DNA from: Thiobacillus sp.
GTDB lineage: Bacteria; Pseudomonadota; Gammaproteobacteria; Burkholderiales; Thiobacillaceae
DNA: 40,242 nt
Direction of reading: 5' to 3'
NCBI GenBank assembly: GCA_024708885.1
Contig: JANJXT010000030.1
Span: forward strand, 1-40,242
Shown here piece after piece: positions 14,808 to 22,435 of the stretch. Below the pieces are notes generated by a model. It was not told the origin of the DNA, did not search any database, and saw nothing but the letters and a program-made list of their open reading frames with translations. The translations under genes and the position numbers were made by a program. Numbering within the stretch: the first letter of the stretch is position 1; the number at the start of each line of letters is the position of its first letter.

Positions 14808-17800
14808 ATGGGGATTAGGGAAAGTATTGGGACTGCCGTAAAGTTTTTCCATTTGGTCCGCCAACGACTCGTTCGAAAAGACTCCAGAATATGCTTGCAC
14901 GCACTGTGGGCTGGCTTGATCGCCGCCACTCTGCCATTGACGGTTCAGGCTGAAGGCAGCCGCTCCCTTTATCCTGCCGGATACGAGGCCGCCTACACTG
15001 ACGAAGGCCGCGCCAATCTCGATCTGGCCGGGACGGGAACGGTCTATCTGGGCGTGGTGCCCCGCCGTACTTTCATCTATGTCTATGCCGTTGCGGGCGA
15101 GCATATCCTGGTCGGTTCCCGCAATCGAACCGCGAACAACGCCGGCAATATCCGTATCTACGATCCGCAAAGCTTCGGCACCAAGGGCTATGAAACCATC
15201 CCCGGTACAGCCGACTTTACCTGCTCCAACAGCACGGATGGCCTGATCGACACCCGCGCCAAGGAATTGGCCGGTCCGCGAAGCGTCGATGGCACGGGCA
15301 ACCCGGCTGGCTATGTTCCTTGCTACTACGTGGCGCCCTCGACCGGGGTCTATGGCGTCCTGTTCTCCTCCGCCGCCTCGGGCACTACCAATCCAAACGG
15401 TGTGGTGGATCCGCCGGCAACATCAACCAACTCGGTGTCTGCCTGGGACGTCACGGTACGTTCTGGCAATACCGCCTCGACGACCGACATCAACGGCCGG
15501 GTGTTTACCTACGCATGGTCGTCCTTTACCAGCGGCAATGAGTCCGGCCGCCGTTTGTACTCGGACCTGTACTACGTCACGGACGATGGCTACCGCTACC
15601 GGCAAAGCCTGCAAGGCATTGACCCCAATGCCGGTACTTTTTTCGCCAATGCGCTTGGCTTTCGCGACCAGGGGGAGCCGCTCTACAAGGATATCCGCGG
15701 CACCAACCAGGCCGTCTCCACAGGCTTGCCTGCCGGTGTCACGGCCGATAACGCGCAGTACCCGATATTTTTCAGCAACGCTGCGCCTGGCGGCGGCACG
15801 GATGTCGACACGACCTTGACGGCGCTGGGTATTCCATTGGCGCCCAAGCCGCCCCAGGTCAATTCATTCAGCTTTGCATATCCACCCTCCGGCAGTTCGA
15901 CCAGCTATCTTGGACAGGGGGGGGCCTTCAGCTTCCATGTCACCGACACCATTTCCTACCAGATCGTCATCAGCCGGGATGGCATCGACTGGGATCCGGC
16001 CACGCCGACCAACAAGGTCATTACTGGCACTTCGGGTACCGGCGATTACAGCGTGATCTGGAATGGCAAGGACAACGCCGGCAATAACTTCCCCGCGGGG
16101 ACGGGCTATCAATTCAGAATCACTGGCCGTAATGGTGAAGCGCACTTCCCCTTCGTGGACGTCGAGGGCAACATTTATGGCGGCCCGATCGTCACCAAGC
16201 TCAACGGCAACATCATGGATTCGATCGTCTATTACGATGATCGCGGCTATGTCACCAAGGGCGGCACCGCCGTGGGTACGCTCAACGGCAACATCTGCGG
16301 CCAAGCTGCCTGGCCACAACCCACCCCGGTTCAAGCCCTCGCCGGCGTGGATTCATCCCTGAAAAACCTCAACAACGGCAGCGGCCCCAATACCGCCTAC
16401 GCCCGCTGGTGGCCGGATAGCGGAGGCAACGCCAACAGCGACTGCAACTCCATCACCCAATACTTTGGCGATACCAAGGCCCTCAACCTGTGGACTTACC
16501 AGACCACGGTGCCGCAATCCAACACCCTCAACATCGTCGATAACGCGGATGTGACGGCCACCGTTTCAGCGCCCGTCAGCACTTCGGCTGGCGGCAGCGT
16601 CACCGTCAACGTCGGTTTCGGCAACGTCGGATCGCAAAACGCGGCCAGTACCGGCTACTCGATTACGCTGCCCACCGGCCTGGCCAACGTGAACTGCGGG
16701 GGGGCTACCTGCAACTACGACAGTGCTACCGGCGTGGTCTCCATCACTGGCTTGCCGGGTTCCCTCTCCGCAGGTCAATGGGTGGCGATGACCCTGAGCT
16801 ATACCGCGCCTGCCTCGGGCTCGGTGAATCTTTCCGCCACGGTGACGACCACCTCGGGCCAGGGTGTGAATCTCGCACCGGACACTGCCGCGGGGACGAC
16901 CCTGATTGGCGGCAGCAGCTCCGCTGACGTGCTGACCAAGGTATTCCCGCCGCTGTCCGCCGTGGCGGACGGTTCGGTGTCGGTGCCGGTGACCTACGCC
17001 AATGTCGGCGCCAGCTCTGCCACCATTACGGCCTACACCCTGGCGCTGCCTGCCGGACTGACCGACGTTGCCTGTAATGGCAGCGGCGTGACCTGCACCT
17101 ACAACGGGGCAACCGGCGACGTAAACCTTTCTGGATTGCCGGCAACGCTGACCCCGGGCCAGAGCATTCCCTTTACCCTGACGTACACAGCGCCTGCCGC
17201 CGGCAGCGAAGTACTGGTCAGTTCTGCGATCACGACTTCCACCGCCGAAGTCAACACCACCAACAACAGTGACAGCGGACGCACCACGGTAATGGGCACC
17301 GGACCAGACGTTACTGTTACCTTGACTGCGCCCACCACCGCTGCGCCGGGCTCCCTGGTCAGCGTGCCGGTCAATTTCGGCAATGTTGGCGATGCCACGG
17401 CCGCAGGCATCAACTACACCTTGACACTGCCCGCAGGACTGAGCGACGTTTCCTGTCCGTCGCCGGCGGTGTGCGTCTATGACGGCGGTACCGGCGCGGT
17501 CACCGTATCGGGTCTGCCCGCCACCCTGAACAGCGGCGAGTGGACCAGCCTGACCTTGCGCTACACCGCGCCCGTTTCCGGCGTGGTGATTTCCTCGGCC
17601 AGCATCTCCACCACGACGCCGGGTGAAGCCAATACGGCCAACAACACCGCCAGCAGCCACACGACCGTGGTTGATTCTTCCACGGGTGCAGATGTGACCG
17701 CCACCATCACGCCGCCAGCCAGTGTGGCACCCGGCGCCACGGTGAACGTGCCGGTGACGGTGAGCAACCTTGGGACCGCCAGCGGTACGGGCATGAGCTA

Positions 17801-18914
17801 CACCATGACGCTGCCTGCCGGCCTGACGGGGGTTTCCTGCAGTGGCAATGGCGTCACCTGTAGCTACGATGCCGGCACCGGTGCGGTCACGCTCTCTGGC
17901 CTGCCTGCCACGCTGGTCTCCGGCCAGAACGTGCCCTTCACCCTCAGCTACACCGCTCCGGCTACCGGTTCGGTTCCCGTGTCGATCAGCCTGTCCACCT
18001 CTGCATTCGACTCGAATACCGGAAACAACAGCGCTACCGGCACGACGGCTGTAACCGCTGGCGCCACGGCCGACGTAACCACCTCCGTATCGCCACCGCC
18101 AACCGCCAGTGGCGGCGCGGTTACCAGCGTTCCTGTCACGTTCTCCAACGTGGGTGTGTCTACTGCCAGCGCAGTGACTTACAACGTGGCGCTGACCGGT
18201 TCACCGACCGGCATCACGGTCACCAATGGTGGTGTTGCCTGTACCTACGACAGCGGTACTGGCGCCATCACTGGCTGCGGCCTGCCCGCTACCCTGACGC
18301 CGGGGCAGGCGGTGAATCTGGTGGTGGCCTACACGGCGCCGGCCTCCGGCACGGTGAGCATCACCTCCACCACCGGTACCGGCACGCCGGAGAGCAACAC
18401 CGACAACAACTCAGCGACAGCCAGTACGGCTATCACGCCGCTTGGCGCACCAGACATGTCGATCAGTCTGGCCGGGCTGCCTGGAACAATAACGGTCGGC
18501 GTTGCCTACAACGGCACGTTTACCTGCAGCAACATCGGGACGTCTGATGCAACGGCAGGAACCCTCTGCGCGGTGAGCGGGTTGCCGGCGGGCTTGAGCC
18601 AGGACGCGTGTACGATCAGCCCCGCCGCCAGTTCCTGGGTTGCCGGGAATGCGGTGCCGGCCGGGAGCACGGTAACGTGTTCCGTCTCCGGTACGCCAAC
18701 CGCGGCGGGCAGCGCCACGTTGAGCGGCAGTACGGGCGCCACCGGCGACAGCAATCCAGCCAACAACACGGTCTCTGCCGATCTGAACGTTGCGGCTGCA
18801 CCGCCCGCAGGCAATGTGACCCCGATTCCCACGCTGTCCGAATGGGCCATGATTGCGCTTTCCGGGCTCCTGGCGGTGTGGGGCGTGCTCACCATGCGAC
18901 GCCGGGTTGGCTGA
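14808..18914 (+). CDS. Giant surface protein with IPTL-CTERM sorting tail and six DUF11/CARDB-like repeats
   Basis: A 1368-residue exported protein. The signal peptide is long (about 48 residues, hydrophobic core LHALWAGLIAATLPLTVQA). Residues 50-579 form a region I do not recognise, apart from a FlgD-Ig-like strand set near 418-440 (WNGKDNAGNNFPAGTGYQF). Then come six repeats of about 127 residues starting at 580, 706, 833, 961, 1088 and 1215, each opening with (A/P)D(V/M), followed by about 25 residues and a VxVxVxxxNVG-type strand. Repeats 1 to 5 carry CxYDxxTG-type segments with cysteines, probably disulfide-bonded. The sixth is diverged. The tail PIPTLSEW (1339-1346), a membrane helix and RRR form the tripartite exosortase H signal. 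It is divergent from xrtH, its likely processing enzyme. Expected fate: cleavage at the IPTL motif and surface display. Confidence 0.9.
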   Translation: MGIRESIGTAVKFFHLVRQRLVRKDSRICLHALWAGLIAATLPLTVQAEGSRSLYPAGYEAAYTDEGRANLDLAGTGTVYLGVVPRRTFIYVYAVAGEHILVGSRNRTANNAGNIRIYDPQSFGTKGYETIPGTADFTCSNSTDGLIDTRAKELAGPRSVDGTGNPAGYVPCYYVAPSTGVYGVLFSSAASGTTNPNGVVDPPATSTNSVSAWDVTVRSGNTASTTDINGRVFTYAWSSFTSGNESGRRLYSDLYYVTDDGYRYRQSLQGIDPNAGTFFANALGFRDQGEPLYKDIRGTNQAVSTGLPAGVTADNAQYPIFFSNAAPGGGTDVDTTLTALGIPLAPKPPQVNSFSFAYPPSGSSTSYLGQGGAFSFHVTDTISYQIVISRDGIDWDPATPTNKVITGTSGTGDYSVIWNGKDNAGNNFPAGTGYQFRITGRNGEAHFPFVDVEGNIYGGPIVTKLNGNIMDSIVYYDDRGYVTKGGTAVGTLNGNICGQAAWPQPTPVQALAGVDSSLKNLNNGSGPNTAYARWWPDSGGNANSDCNSITQYFGDTKALNLWTYQTTVPQSNTLNIVDNADVTATVSAPVSTSAGGSVTVNVGFGNVGSQNAASTGYSITLPTGLANVNCGGATCNYDSATGVVSITGLPGSLSAGQWVAMTLSYTAPASGSVNLSATVTTTSGQGVNLAPDTAAGTTLIGGSSSADVLTKVFPPLSAVADGSVSVPVTYANVGASSATITAYTLALPAGLTDVACNGSGVTCTYNGATGDVNLSGLPATLTPGQSIPFTLTYTAPAAGSEVLVSSAITTSTAEVNTTNNSDSGRTTVMGTGPDVTVTLTAPTTAAPGSLVSVPVNFGNVGDATAAGINYTLTLPAGLSDVSCPSPAVCVYDGGTGAVTVSGLPATLNSGEWTSLTLRYTAPVSGVVISSASISTTTPGEANTANNTASSHTTVVDSSTGADVTATITPPASVAPGATVNVPVTVSNLGTASGTGMSYTMTLPAGLTGVSCSGNGVTCSYDAGTGAVTLSGLPATLVSGQNVPFTLSYTAPATGSVPVSISLSTSAFDSNTGNNSATGTTAVTAGATADVTTSVSPPPTASGGAVTSVPVTFSNVGVSTASAVTYNVALTGSPTGITVTNGGVACTYDSGTGAITGCGLPATLTPGQAVNLVVAYTAPASGTVSITSTTGTGTPESNTDNNSATASTAITPLGAPDMSISLAGLPGTITVGVAYNGTFTCSNIGTSDATAGTLCAVSGLPAGLSQDACTISPAASSWVAGNAVPAGSTVTCSVSGTPTAAGSATLSGSTGATGDSNPANNTVSADLNVAAAPPAGNVTPIPTLSEWAMIALSGLLAVWGVLTMRRRVG

Positions 18915-18923
18915 CGTTTGCTG

Positions 18924-19026
18924 ACGGGCATGGCCTGTTGCCACCCCGGAGCATGAAACCGGCTCTGCCCGTTTTCCTCCCCCGCCAGCGGGAGGGGAAA
19001 CGGGATCGCTTCGCGATGTTTCACGT
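18924..19026 (+). repeat. Dispersed intergenic repeat, copy A
   Basis: Runs from ACGGGCATG to TTTCACG. It shares with the minus-strand reading of 27709-27825 the blocks TTGCCACCCC, CATGAAACC, GCTCTGCCCGTTT, an imperfect GC stem-loop (CCTCCCCCGC/GCGGGAGGGG) and CGCGATGTTTCACG. It lies just after the stop of the giant surface protein, and its stem-loop may end that transcript. No IS end or transposase adjoins it. Confidence 0.8.
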
Positions 19027-19112
19027 TAGAGGGGAACACCGCACGTACTGGCGCTGACGTCGGGTCCTGACGTTCTGGCTGCCCGACCCTGGGTGCCGGC
19101 GTCGGCCAATGC

Positions 19113-19412
19113 CTATCCGGGTTCTCTGGTCGGCAGCTTTCCCATATTTCCGTCTATTGGCCTGATGGCGGCCGCAGTCTGGCACGCCAACGCCCTCGTG
19201 ATACGGGGGCTGCCGCAGGCGCCCTTGAACTCGGCGTGGATGGCGCGAATGAGCTTGCCGGCCGCCGCCGCCTTCACCCTGTTGCGCAAGGTCTGCTCGA
19301 CCGGGCCAAGTTCCCGTGCCACCACGCCGGCGCTCTGGCCTGCACCCACGCGCCTCACTGCCCGTTCCTTGAACTCGGCCGTGTACTCCTGCTTCGGTAT
19401 CTTCAACTGCAT
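19113..19412 (-). pseudogene. IS3-family transposase remnant (OrfA fused to an OrfB fragment)
   Basis: On the minus strand a frame starting MQLKIPKQEYTAEFKERAVRR matches the helix-turn-helix OrfA protein of IS3-family elements (VRRVGAGQSAGVVARELG, VEQTLRNRVKAAAAGKL). It then passes without the normal OrfA end into IRAIHAEFKGACGSPRITRAL, a segment of OrfB well before its DDE core. The DDE catalytic residues are absent and the frame ends soon after. This is therefore an internally deleted relic, not an active element. I cannot find terminal inverted repeats. It separates the exosortase locus from the ParDE pair and marks past insertion activity here. Confidence 0.8.
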
Positions 19413-19499
19413 TTCCCGGAACAAGGCAGTCGGATGAACTTGGAGCAATGACTGGAATCGGGGTTTCTCGCGTAGCGCTGACGCAATGTGGGGCAACAG

Positions 19500-19530
19500 T
19501 TGCGACAAACGAGTCTCGCTGTGCGACAAT
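19500..19530 (+). promoter_or_regulatory. Direct repeats and weak promoter before parD
   Basis: TGCGACAA occurs at 19501-19508 and 19522-19529, 21 bp or two helical turns apart and 31 bp before the parD start. TTGCGA and GACAAT could serve as -35 and -10, but with a long 19-bp spacer. The layout fits autoregulation by a ribbon-helix-helix antitoxin. Confidence 0.4.
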
Positions 19531-19560
19531 TCATCTATCAAGTCGATTTGGGAGGTTCCC

Positions 19561-19830
19561 ATGTCCGAGCGCATCAACGCCCGTCTGTCCCAACCCTTGG
19601 CCGAGTTCGTGGATCGAATGGTTGGCGAAACCGGCCTTTACGAAACCCCGAGCGAGTACGTGCGCGACCTGATCCGTCGCGATATGGAACGGCGCGAAGG
19701 CCAGATCGTGCAGGATGCCATCCTGAGTGGCTACCGCGACTTGGCGGCAGGCCGTGTCCTTGCATCCAGCGGCGACTTCAAGGCCGATATGGCGATGCTC
19801 GACCGCAAGGAAGCCGATGGCTGGCAATGA
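19561..19830 (+). CDS. parD: ParD-family antitoxin
   Basis: An 89-residue ribbon-helix-helix protein (MSERINARLSQPLAEFVDRMV, then YETPSEYVRDLIRRDMERRE), the DNA-binding half of ParD/CopG-like antitoxins. The C-terminal acidic-basic segment (SSGDFKADMAMLDRKEADGW) would bind the toxin. The ATG at 19561 was chosen for the strong GGGAGG just upstream; an in-frame ATG 75 bp earlier lies in the promoter. The toxin gene starts 14 bp before its stop. Together they form an intact type II addiction or stress module in the accessory region. Confidence 0.88.
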   Translation: MSERINARLSQPLAEFVDRMVGETGLYETPSEYVRDLIRRDMERREGQIVQDAILSGYRDLAAGRVLASSGDFKADMAMLDRKEADGWQ

Positions 19831-20185
19831 CCGTCCGTCGCATGCCGGGTTCTTGCTCACTCGCAACGCGGCGCTGGATCTGCGCCGCATCCACGCGCGG
19901 TCGCGGCGCGAGTGGGGCGACGATGTTGCCGATCGCTACCTTGCCGGCCTGTACGCAGCAATCGGCGATGCGGCAGCCAACCCGGAAAAAGGCCGTCTTC
20001 GACAACGCCGCGCGGCGCCTTTCCTGATGGTTGCGGCACGGCAGCACTTCGTTATCTACGACCTCGTGCCGCAAGGCATCGCCGTACTGGCGGTTCAGCT
20101 CCAAGTGCGCGACATCGAAACCCTGATCGCTGATTTGACGCCGACCTTCCACAACGAAGTCCAGCGACTGAAGCGCCAAGCTTGA
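19817..20185 (+). CDS. parE: ParE-family toxin
   Basis: A 122-residue RelE/ParE-superfamily toxin; classical ParE poisons DNA gyrase. It shows the typical order of two N-terminal helices (TRNAALDLRRIHARSRREWGDDVADRYLAGLYAAIGDAAANP), the strand with basic residues (KGRLRQRRAAPFLMVAARQHFVIYDL), and the C-terminal strands (GIAVLAVQLQVRDIETLI). The ATG at 19817 overlaps the parD gene by 14 bp. The N-terminus is about 10 residues longer than usual. A terminator-like hairpin follows at 20285. Gyrase as target is a family-level inference. Confidence 0.87.
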   Translation: MAGNDRPSHAGFLLTRNAALDLRRIHARSRREWGDDVADRYLAGLYAAIGDAAANPEKGRLRQRRAAPFLMVAARQHFVIYDLVPQGIAVLAVQLQVRDIETLIADLTPTFHNEVQRLKRQA

Positions 20186-20526
20186 TCGCCGCCCCGCCCA
20201 TTGCCGCCCACGCCCGCCGCATTGCTATTCAAGCGGCAGAGACGGAATTGAACTGGTCAACCGTCCGCCACCACTATTCAACACCCAACTGCTTTCAGTT
20301 GGACGTTTTCATTTTTGGAACCCGCCCGCCACGCCGGGCTCTGGAATCGCCACTTTGCGCAGACTTTGCTGACCCATGACTGAACATGGGCCGTAGTGTG
20401 CGCTGCCGCGGTCGGAGTGCGGGTGTCTTCGCCTCGCGTGCACTTACCCCTGTTTCACTCGGGTTTTTGCAGCCTCGTGGATGGGGTAGACTTCCCGCAT
20501 CGACATTTCCGCGAGAAGGAGCCCCG
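20186..20526. other. Intergenic region after parE
   Basis: No gene is supported. It holds the terminator at 20285-20316, a 6-bp hairpin CCCATG/CATGGG (20373-20390) and, near its end, GTAGACT about 40 bp before the next start as a possible -10. The base composition is lower in GC up to about 20316 and then returns to the chromosomal level. I take this as the likely right edge of the accessory block. Confidence 0.5.
20285..20316 (+). terminator. Rho-independent terminator after parDE
   Basis: A perfect 7-bp stem CCAACTG/CAGTTGG with a CTTT loop is followed by a T-rich tract (ACGTTTTCATTTTT). It lies 100 bp after the parE stop. Confidence 0.7.
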
Positions 20527-20925
20527 ATGGCGCTGCCCACTCCCACCGAGATCAAGCTGCATCAAGCGTCGCGCAAGCTGGAAATTGCGTTTGCCGACGG
20601 TGCGCGCTTCGAGCTGCCTTTCGAGTATCTGCGCGTGTATTCGCCCTCGGCCGAGGTGCGCGGGCACGGTCCCGGCCAGGAGACGCTGCAGGTCGGCAAG
20701 CGTGAGGTGGCCATCAACGCCGCCGAGCCGGTCGGCCACTATGCGTTGAGCCTGTTCTTCTCCGACGGCCACGACAGCGGCATTTTCTCCTGGGAATACC
20801 TGTACGAGCTGGGTGCGAACCAGGAGGCGATGTGGGCGGAGTACCTGCGCCGCATGGAGGCCGCCGGCGCCTCGCGCGATCCGGGCATCGCCAAGGTGTT
20901 CGAGCGCCAGGTCAAGCCGCAGTAG
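20527..20925 (+). CDS. DUF971 domain protein (GBBH-like N-terminal domain)
   Basis: A 132-residue cytoplasmic protein with the DUF971 fold, known as the N-terminal domain of gamma-butyrobetaine hydroxylase and as a stand-alone protein often near iron-sulfur genes. Typical elements are TEIKLHQASRKLEIAFADGARFELPFEYLRVYSPSAEV and YALSLFFSDGHDSGIFSWEYL. The ATG at 20527 has AAGGAG six bases upstream. Earlier in-frame ATGs lie in poor coding sequence. The gene starts a same-strand run with the fructosamine-kinase family gene (22 bp further on) and the lipoprotein gene. The molecular function in bacteria is not settled; an Fe-S or iron-related role is only suggested. Confidence 0.88.
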   Translation: MALPTPTEIKLHQASRKLEIAFADGARFELPFEYLRVYSPSAEVRGHGPGQETLQVGKREVAINAAEPVGHYALSLFFSDGHDSGIFSWEYLYELGANQEAMWAEYLRRMEAAGASRDPGIAKVFERQVKPQ

Positions 20926-20947
20926 ACACCCCAACACGCACACGGCG

Positions 20948-21829
20948 ATGGGCGAACTGCTCGACGGCGTGTGCGCGGCCATCGGCGCTGCAACCGGCAT
21001 TGCCTTCCAGGTGCGCGATGCGCGCACGGCGCACGGCGGCGACATCAGCGCGGCGAGCGTCGTCAGCGACGGCGCGCGCCGTTATTTTCTCAAGACGCAG
21101 CCGGCGCACCGGCTCGACATGTTTGCAGCCGAGGCCGCGGGGCTTGCCGAGCTTGGCGCAGCCGGGGCGCTGCGCGTGCCGCAGCCGGTGTGTCATGGCC
21201 TTGCCGGCGGCCGGGCTTTTCTCGTGCTGGAGGCGTTGTCGCTGGGCGGGCGCGGCGATGCGGCGGCGTTGGGCAGGCAGCTTGCGCACCTGCACCGCGT
21301 CAGTGCGGCGGGATTCGGCTGGCAGCGCGACAACTGGATCGGCGCGACGCCGCAGCAGAACGGCTGGATGGACGACTGGATCGCGTTCTGGCGCGAGCGT
21401 CGGCTTGGTGTCCAGTTGCAGTTGGCGCAGCAGAACGGCCATGGCGGCGTCCTGCAGCGCGACGGTGCCATCTTGCTCGAACGGCTCGATGGCCTGTTCG
21501 CCGGCTATCGGCCGTCACCCAGCCTGCTGCACGGCGACCTGTGGGGCGGCAATCACGGCTACCTCGACGACGGCACGCCGGTGGTTTTCGACCCCGCGGT
21601 GTATTTCGGCGACCGCGAATGCGACCTGGCGATGAGCGAACTGTTCGGCGGCTTCGCGCCGGCGTTCTACGCCGCGTACCGCGAGGCGTGGCCGCTCGAT
21701 GCCGGCTACGCGGTGCGCCGCACGCTCTACAATCTCTACCACGTACTCAATCACGCCAACATGTTCGGCGGCGGCTATGCGGGGCAGGCGCAGCGCATGC
21801 TCGGCGAGCTCCTGAGTCATCTGCGCTGA
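20948..21829 (+). CDS. Fructosamine kinase family protein
   Basis: A 293-residue aminoglycoside-phosphotransferase-fold kinase of the fructosamine-3-kinase family, which phosphorylates sugar adducts on lysines so that they fall off (protein deglycation). The nucleotide-binding Lys is in YFLKTQPA. The catalytic loop is LLHGDLWGGNHG and the metal-binding segment VVFDPAVYFGDRECDLAMSELFGGF, both complete. The length matches the family. It starts 22 bp after the DUF971 gene. The start has no clear Shine-Dalgarno motif beyond CACGGCG, so the exact start is less sure than the identity. The substrate in bacteria (ribulosamine or fructosamine) is not resolved. Confidence 0.9.
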   Translation: MGELLDGVCAAIGAATGIAFQVRDARTAHGGDISAASVVSDGARRYFLKTQPAHRLDMFAAEAAGLAELGAAGALRVPQPVCHGLAGGRAFLVLEALSLGGRGDAAALGRQLAHLHRVSAAGFGWQRDNWIGATPQQNGWMDDWIAFWRERRLGVQLQLAQQNGHGGVLQRDGAILLERLDGLFAGYRPSPSLLHGDLWGGNHGYLDDGTPVVFDPAVYFGDRECDLAMSELFGGFAPAFYAAYREAWPLDAGYAVRRTLYNLYHVLNHANMFGGGYAGQAQRMLGELLSHLR

Positions 21830-21843
21830 GGAATTCAAGCGGT

Positions 21844-22317
21844 ATGCGAAGTCTGTTCCTGTTCGTGATTGCATCCGTGCTGGCCGCCTGTGCGAGTCTG
21901 CCACTCGGCGCGCAGGCGCCGCGCGTCGAGCTCGCCGACCTCAGCCTGCGCAGTCTGGGCGTGCTGGAACAGCGTTTCGAGCTCGAGCTGCGCCTGTTCA
22001 ATCCCAACGATTTCGACGTCAGGATCGAAGCGCTCGATTTCGAGCTCGAGATCAACGGCCGCCCCTTCGCAAAAGGCCTCTCGCGCGTGACGATGCTGCT
22101 GCCGGCGGGGTCGGCCACGCCGATGCGGCTGGAGGCGGTGACGCAGTCGAAGGACTGGCTGGGACAGATCAAGGCGCTGTCGCCGGACGTATGGAAGACC
22201 GGCATGCCGTATCGGATCCACGGCCGCGTCAAGGCCGGCGGCCTGTCGCGCTGGCTGCCGTTCGAGCGCGCGGACGTGTACGGCGGCGCGCAGCGGCCGC
22301 AGGGTCGGGCTATCTAA
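21844..22317 (+). CDS. LEA14-like (WHy domain) lipoprotein
   Basis: A 157-residue lipoprotein. The signal peptide MRSLFLFVIASVLAAC ends in the lipobox LAAC, with lipidated Cys16. The mature domain has the alternating pattern of LEA14/WHy proteins (ELRLFNPNDFDVRIEALDFELEINGRPFAKGLSR, with the NPN turn conserved). These domains are linked to desiccation and stress in plants and also occur as bacterial outer-membrane lipoproteins of unknown role. Position +2 Ala (CASL) points to outer-membrane sorting. The gene starts 14 bp after the kinase gene and is convergent with the ABC-F gene across a large inverted repeat. Confidence 0.87.
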   Translation: MRSLFLFVIASVLAACASLPLGAQAPRVELADLSLRSLGVLEQRFELELRLFNPNDFDVRIEALDFELEINGRPFAKGLSRVTMLLPAGSATPMRLEAVTQSKDWLGQIKALSPDVWKTGMPYRIHGRVKAGGLSRWLPFERADVYGGAQRPQGRAI

Positions 22318-22340
22318 GCGCGAGGCTGTTTCTGAAAGAA

Positions 22341-22430
22341 TTCATCCGCGAAGGACGCGAAGAACCCCAAAAGCAACACCTGTAGTGCGGAAGATTTTCT
22401 TCGCGTTTTTTCGCGTCCTTCGCGGATGAA
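22341..22430. repeat. 21-bp perfect inverted repeat between convergent genes
   Basis: The left arm (22341-22361, TTCATCCGCGAAGGACGCGAA) is exactly matched in reverse by 22410-22430, with 48 bp between. The right arm is preceded by an extra TTCGCG unit. It lies 23 bp after the lipoprotein stop and 5 bp before the ABC-F stop. It could act as a bidirectional transcription barrier although neither arm has a strong T-tract. It may also be a member of a dispersed family of GCGAAGGACGCGAA-type repeats. Confidence 0.8.
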
Positions 22431-22435
22431 AAGAT

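Noticed and set aside
19413-19577. N-terminal extension of the IS3 remnant frame to 19577
   Set aside because: This part is antisense to the parD promoter and start and has no transposase similarity; the remnant begins at MQLKIPKQEY.
11950-20400. Integration site pair for a genomic island at tRNA-Arg
   Set aside because: I looked for a second copy of the tRNA 3' end near the right edge of the accessory block and for an integrase gene and found neither, so no att sites are annotated.
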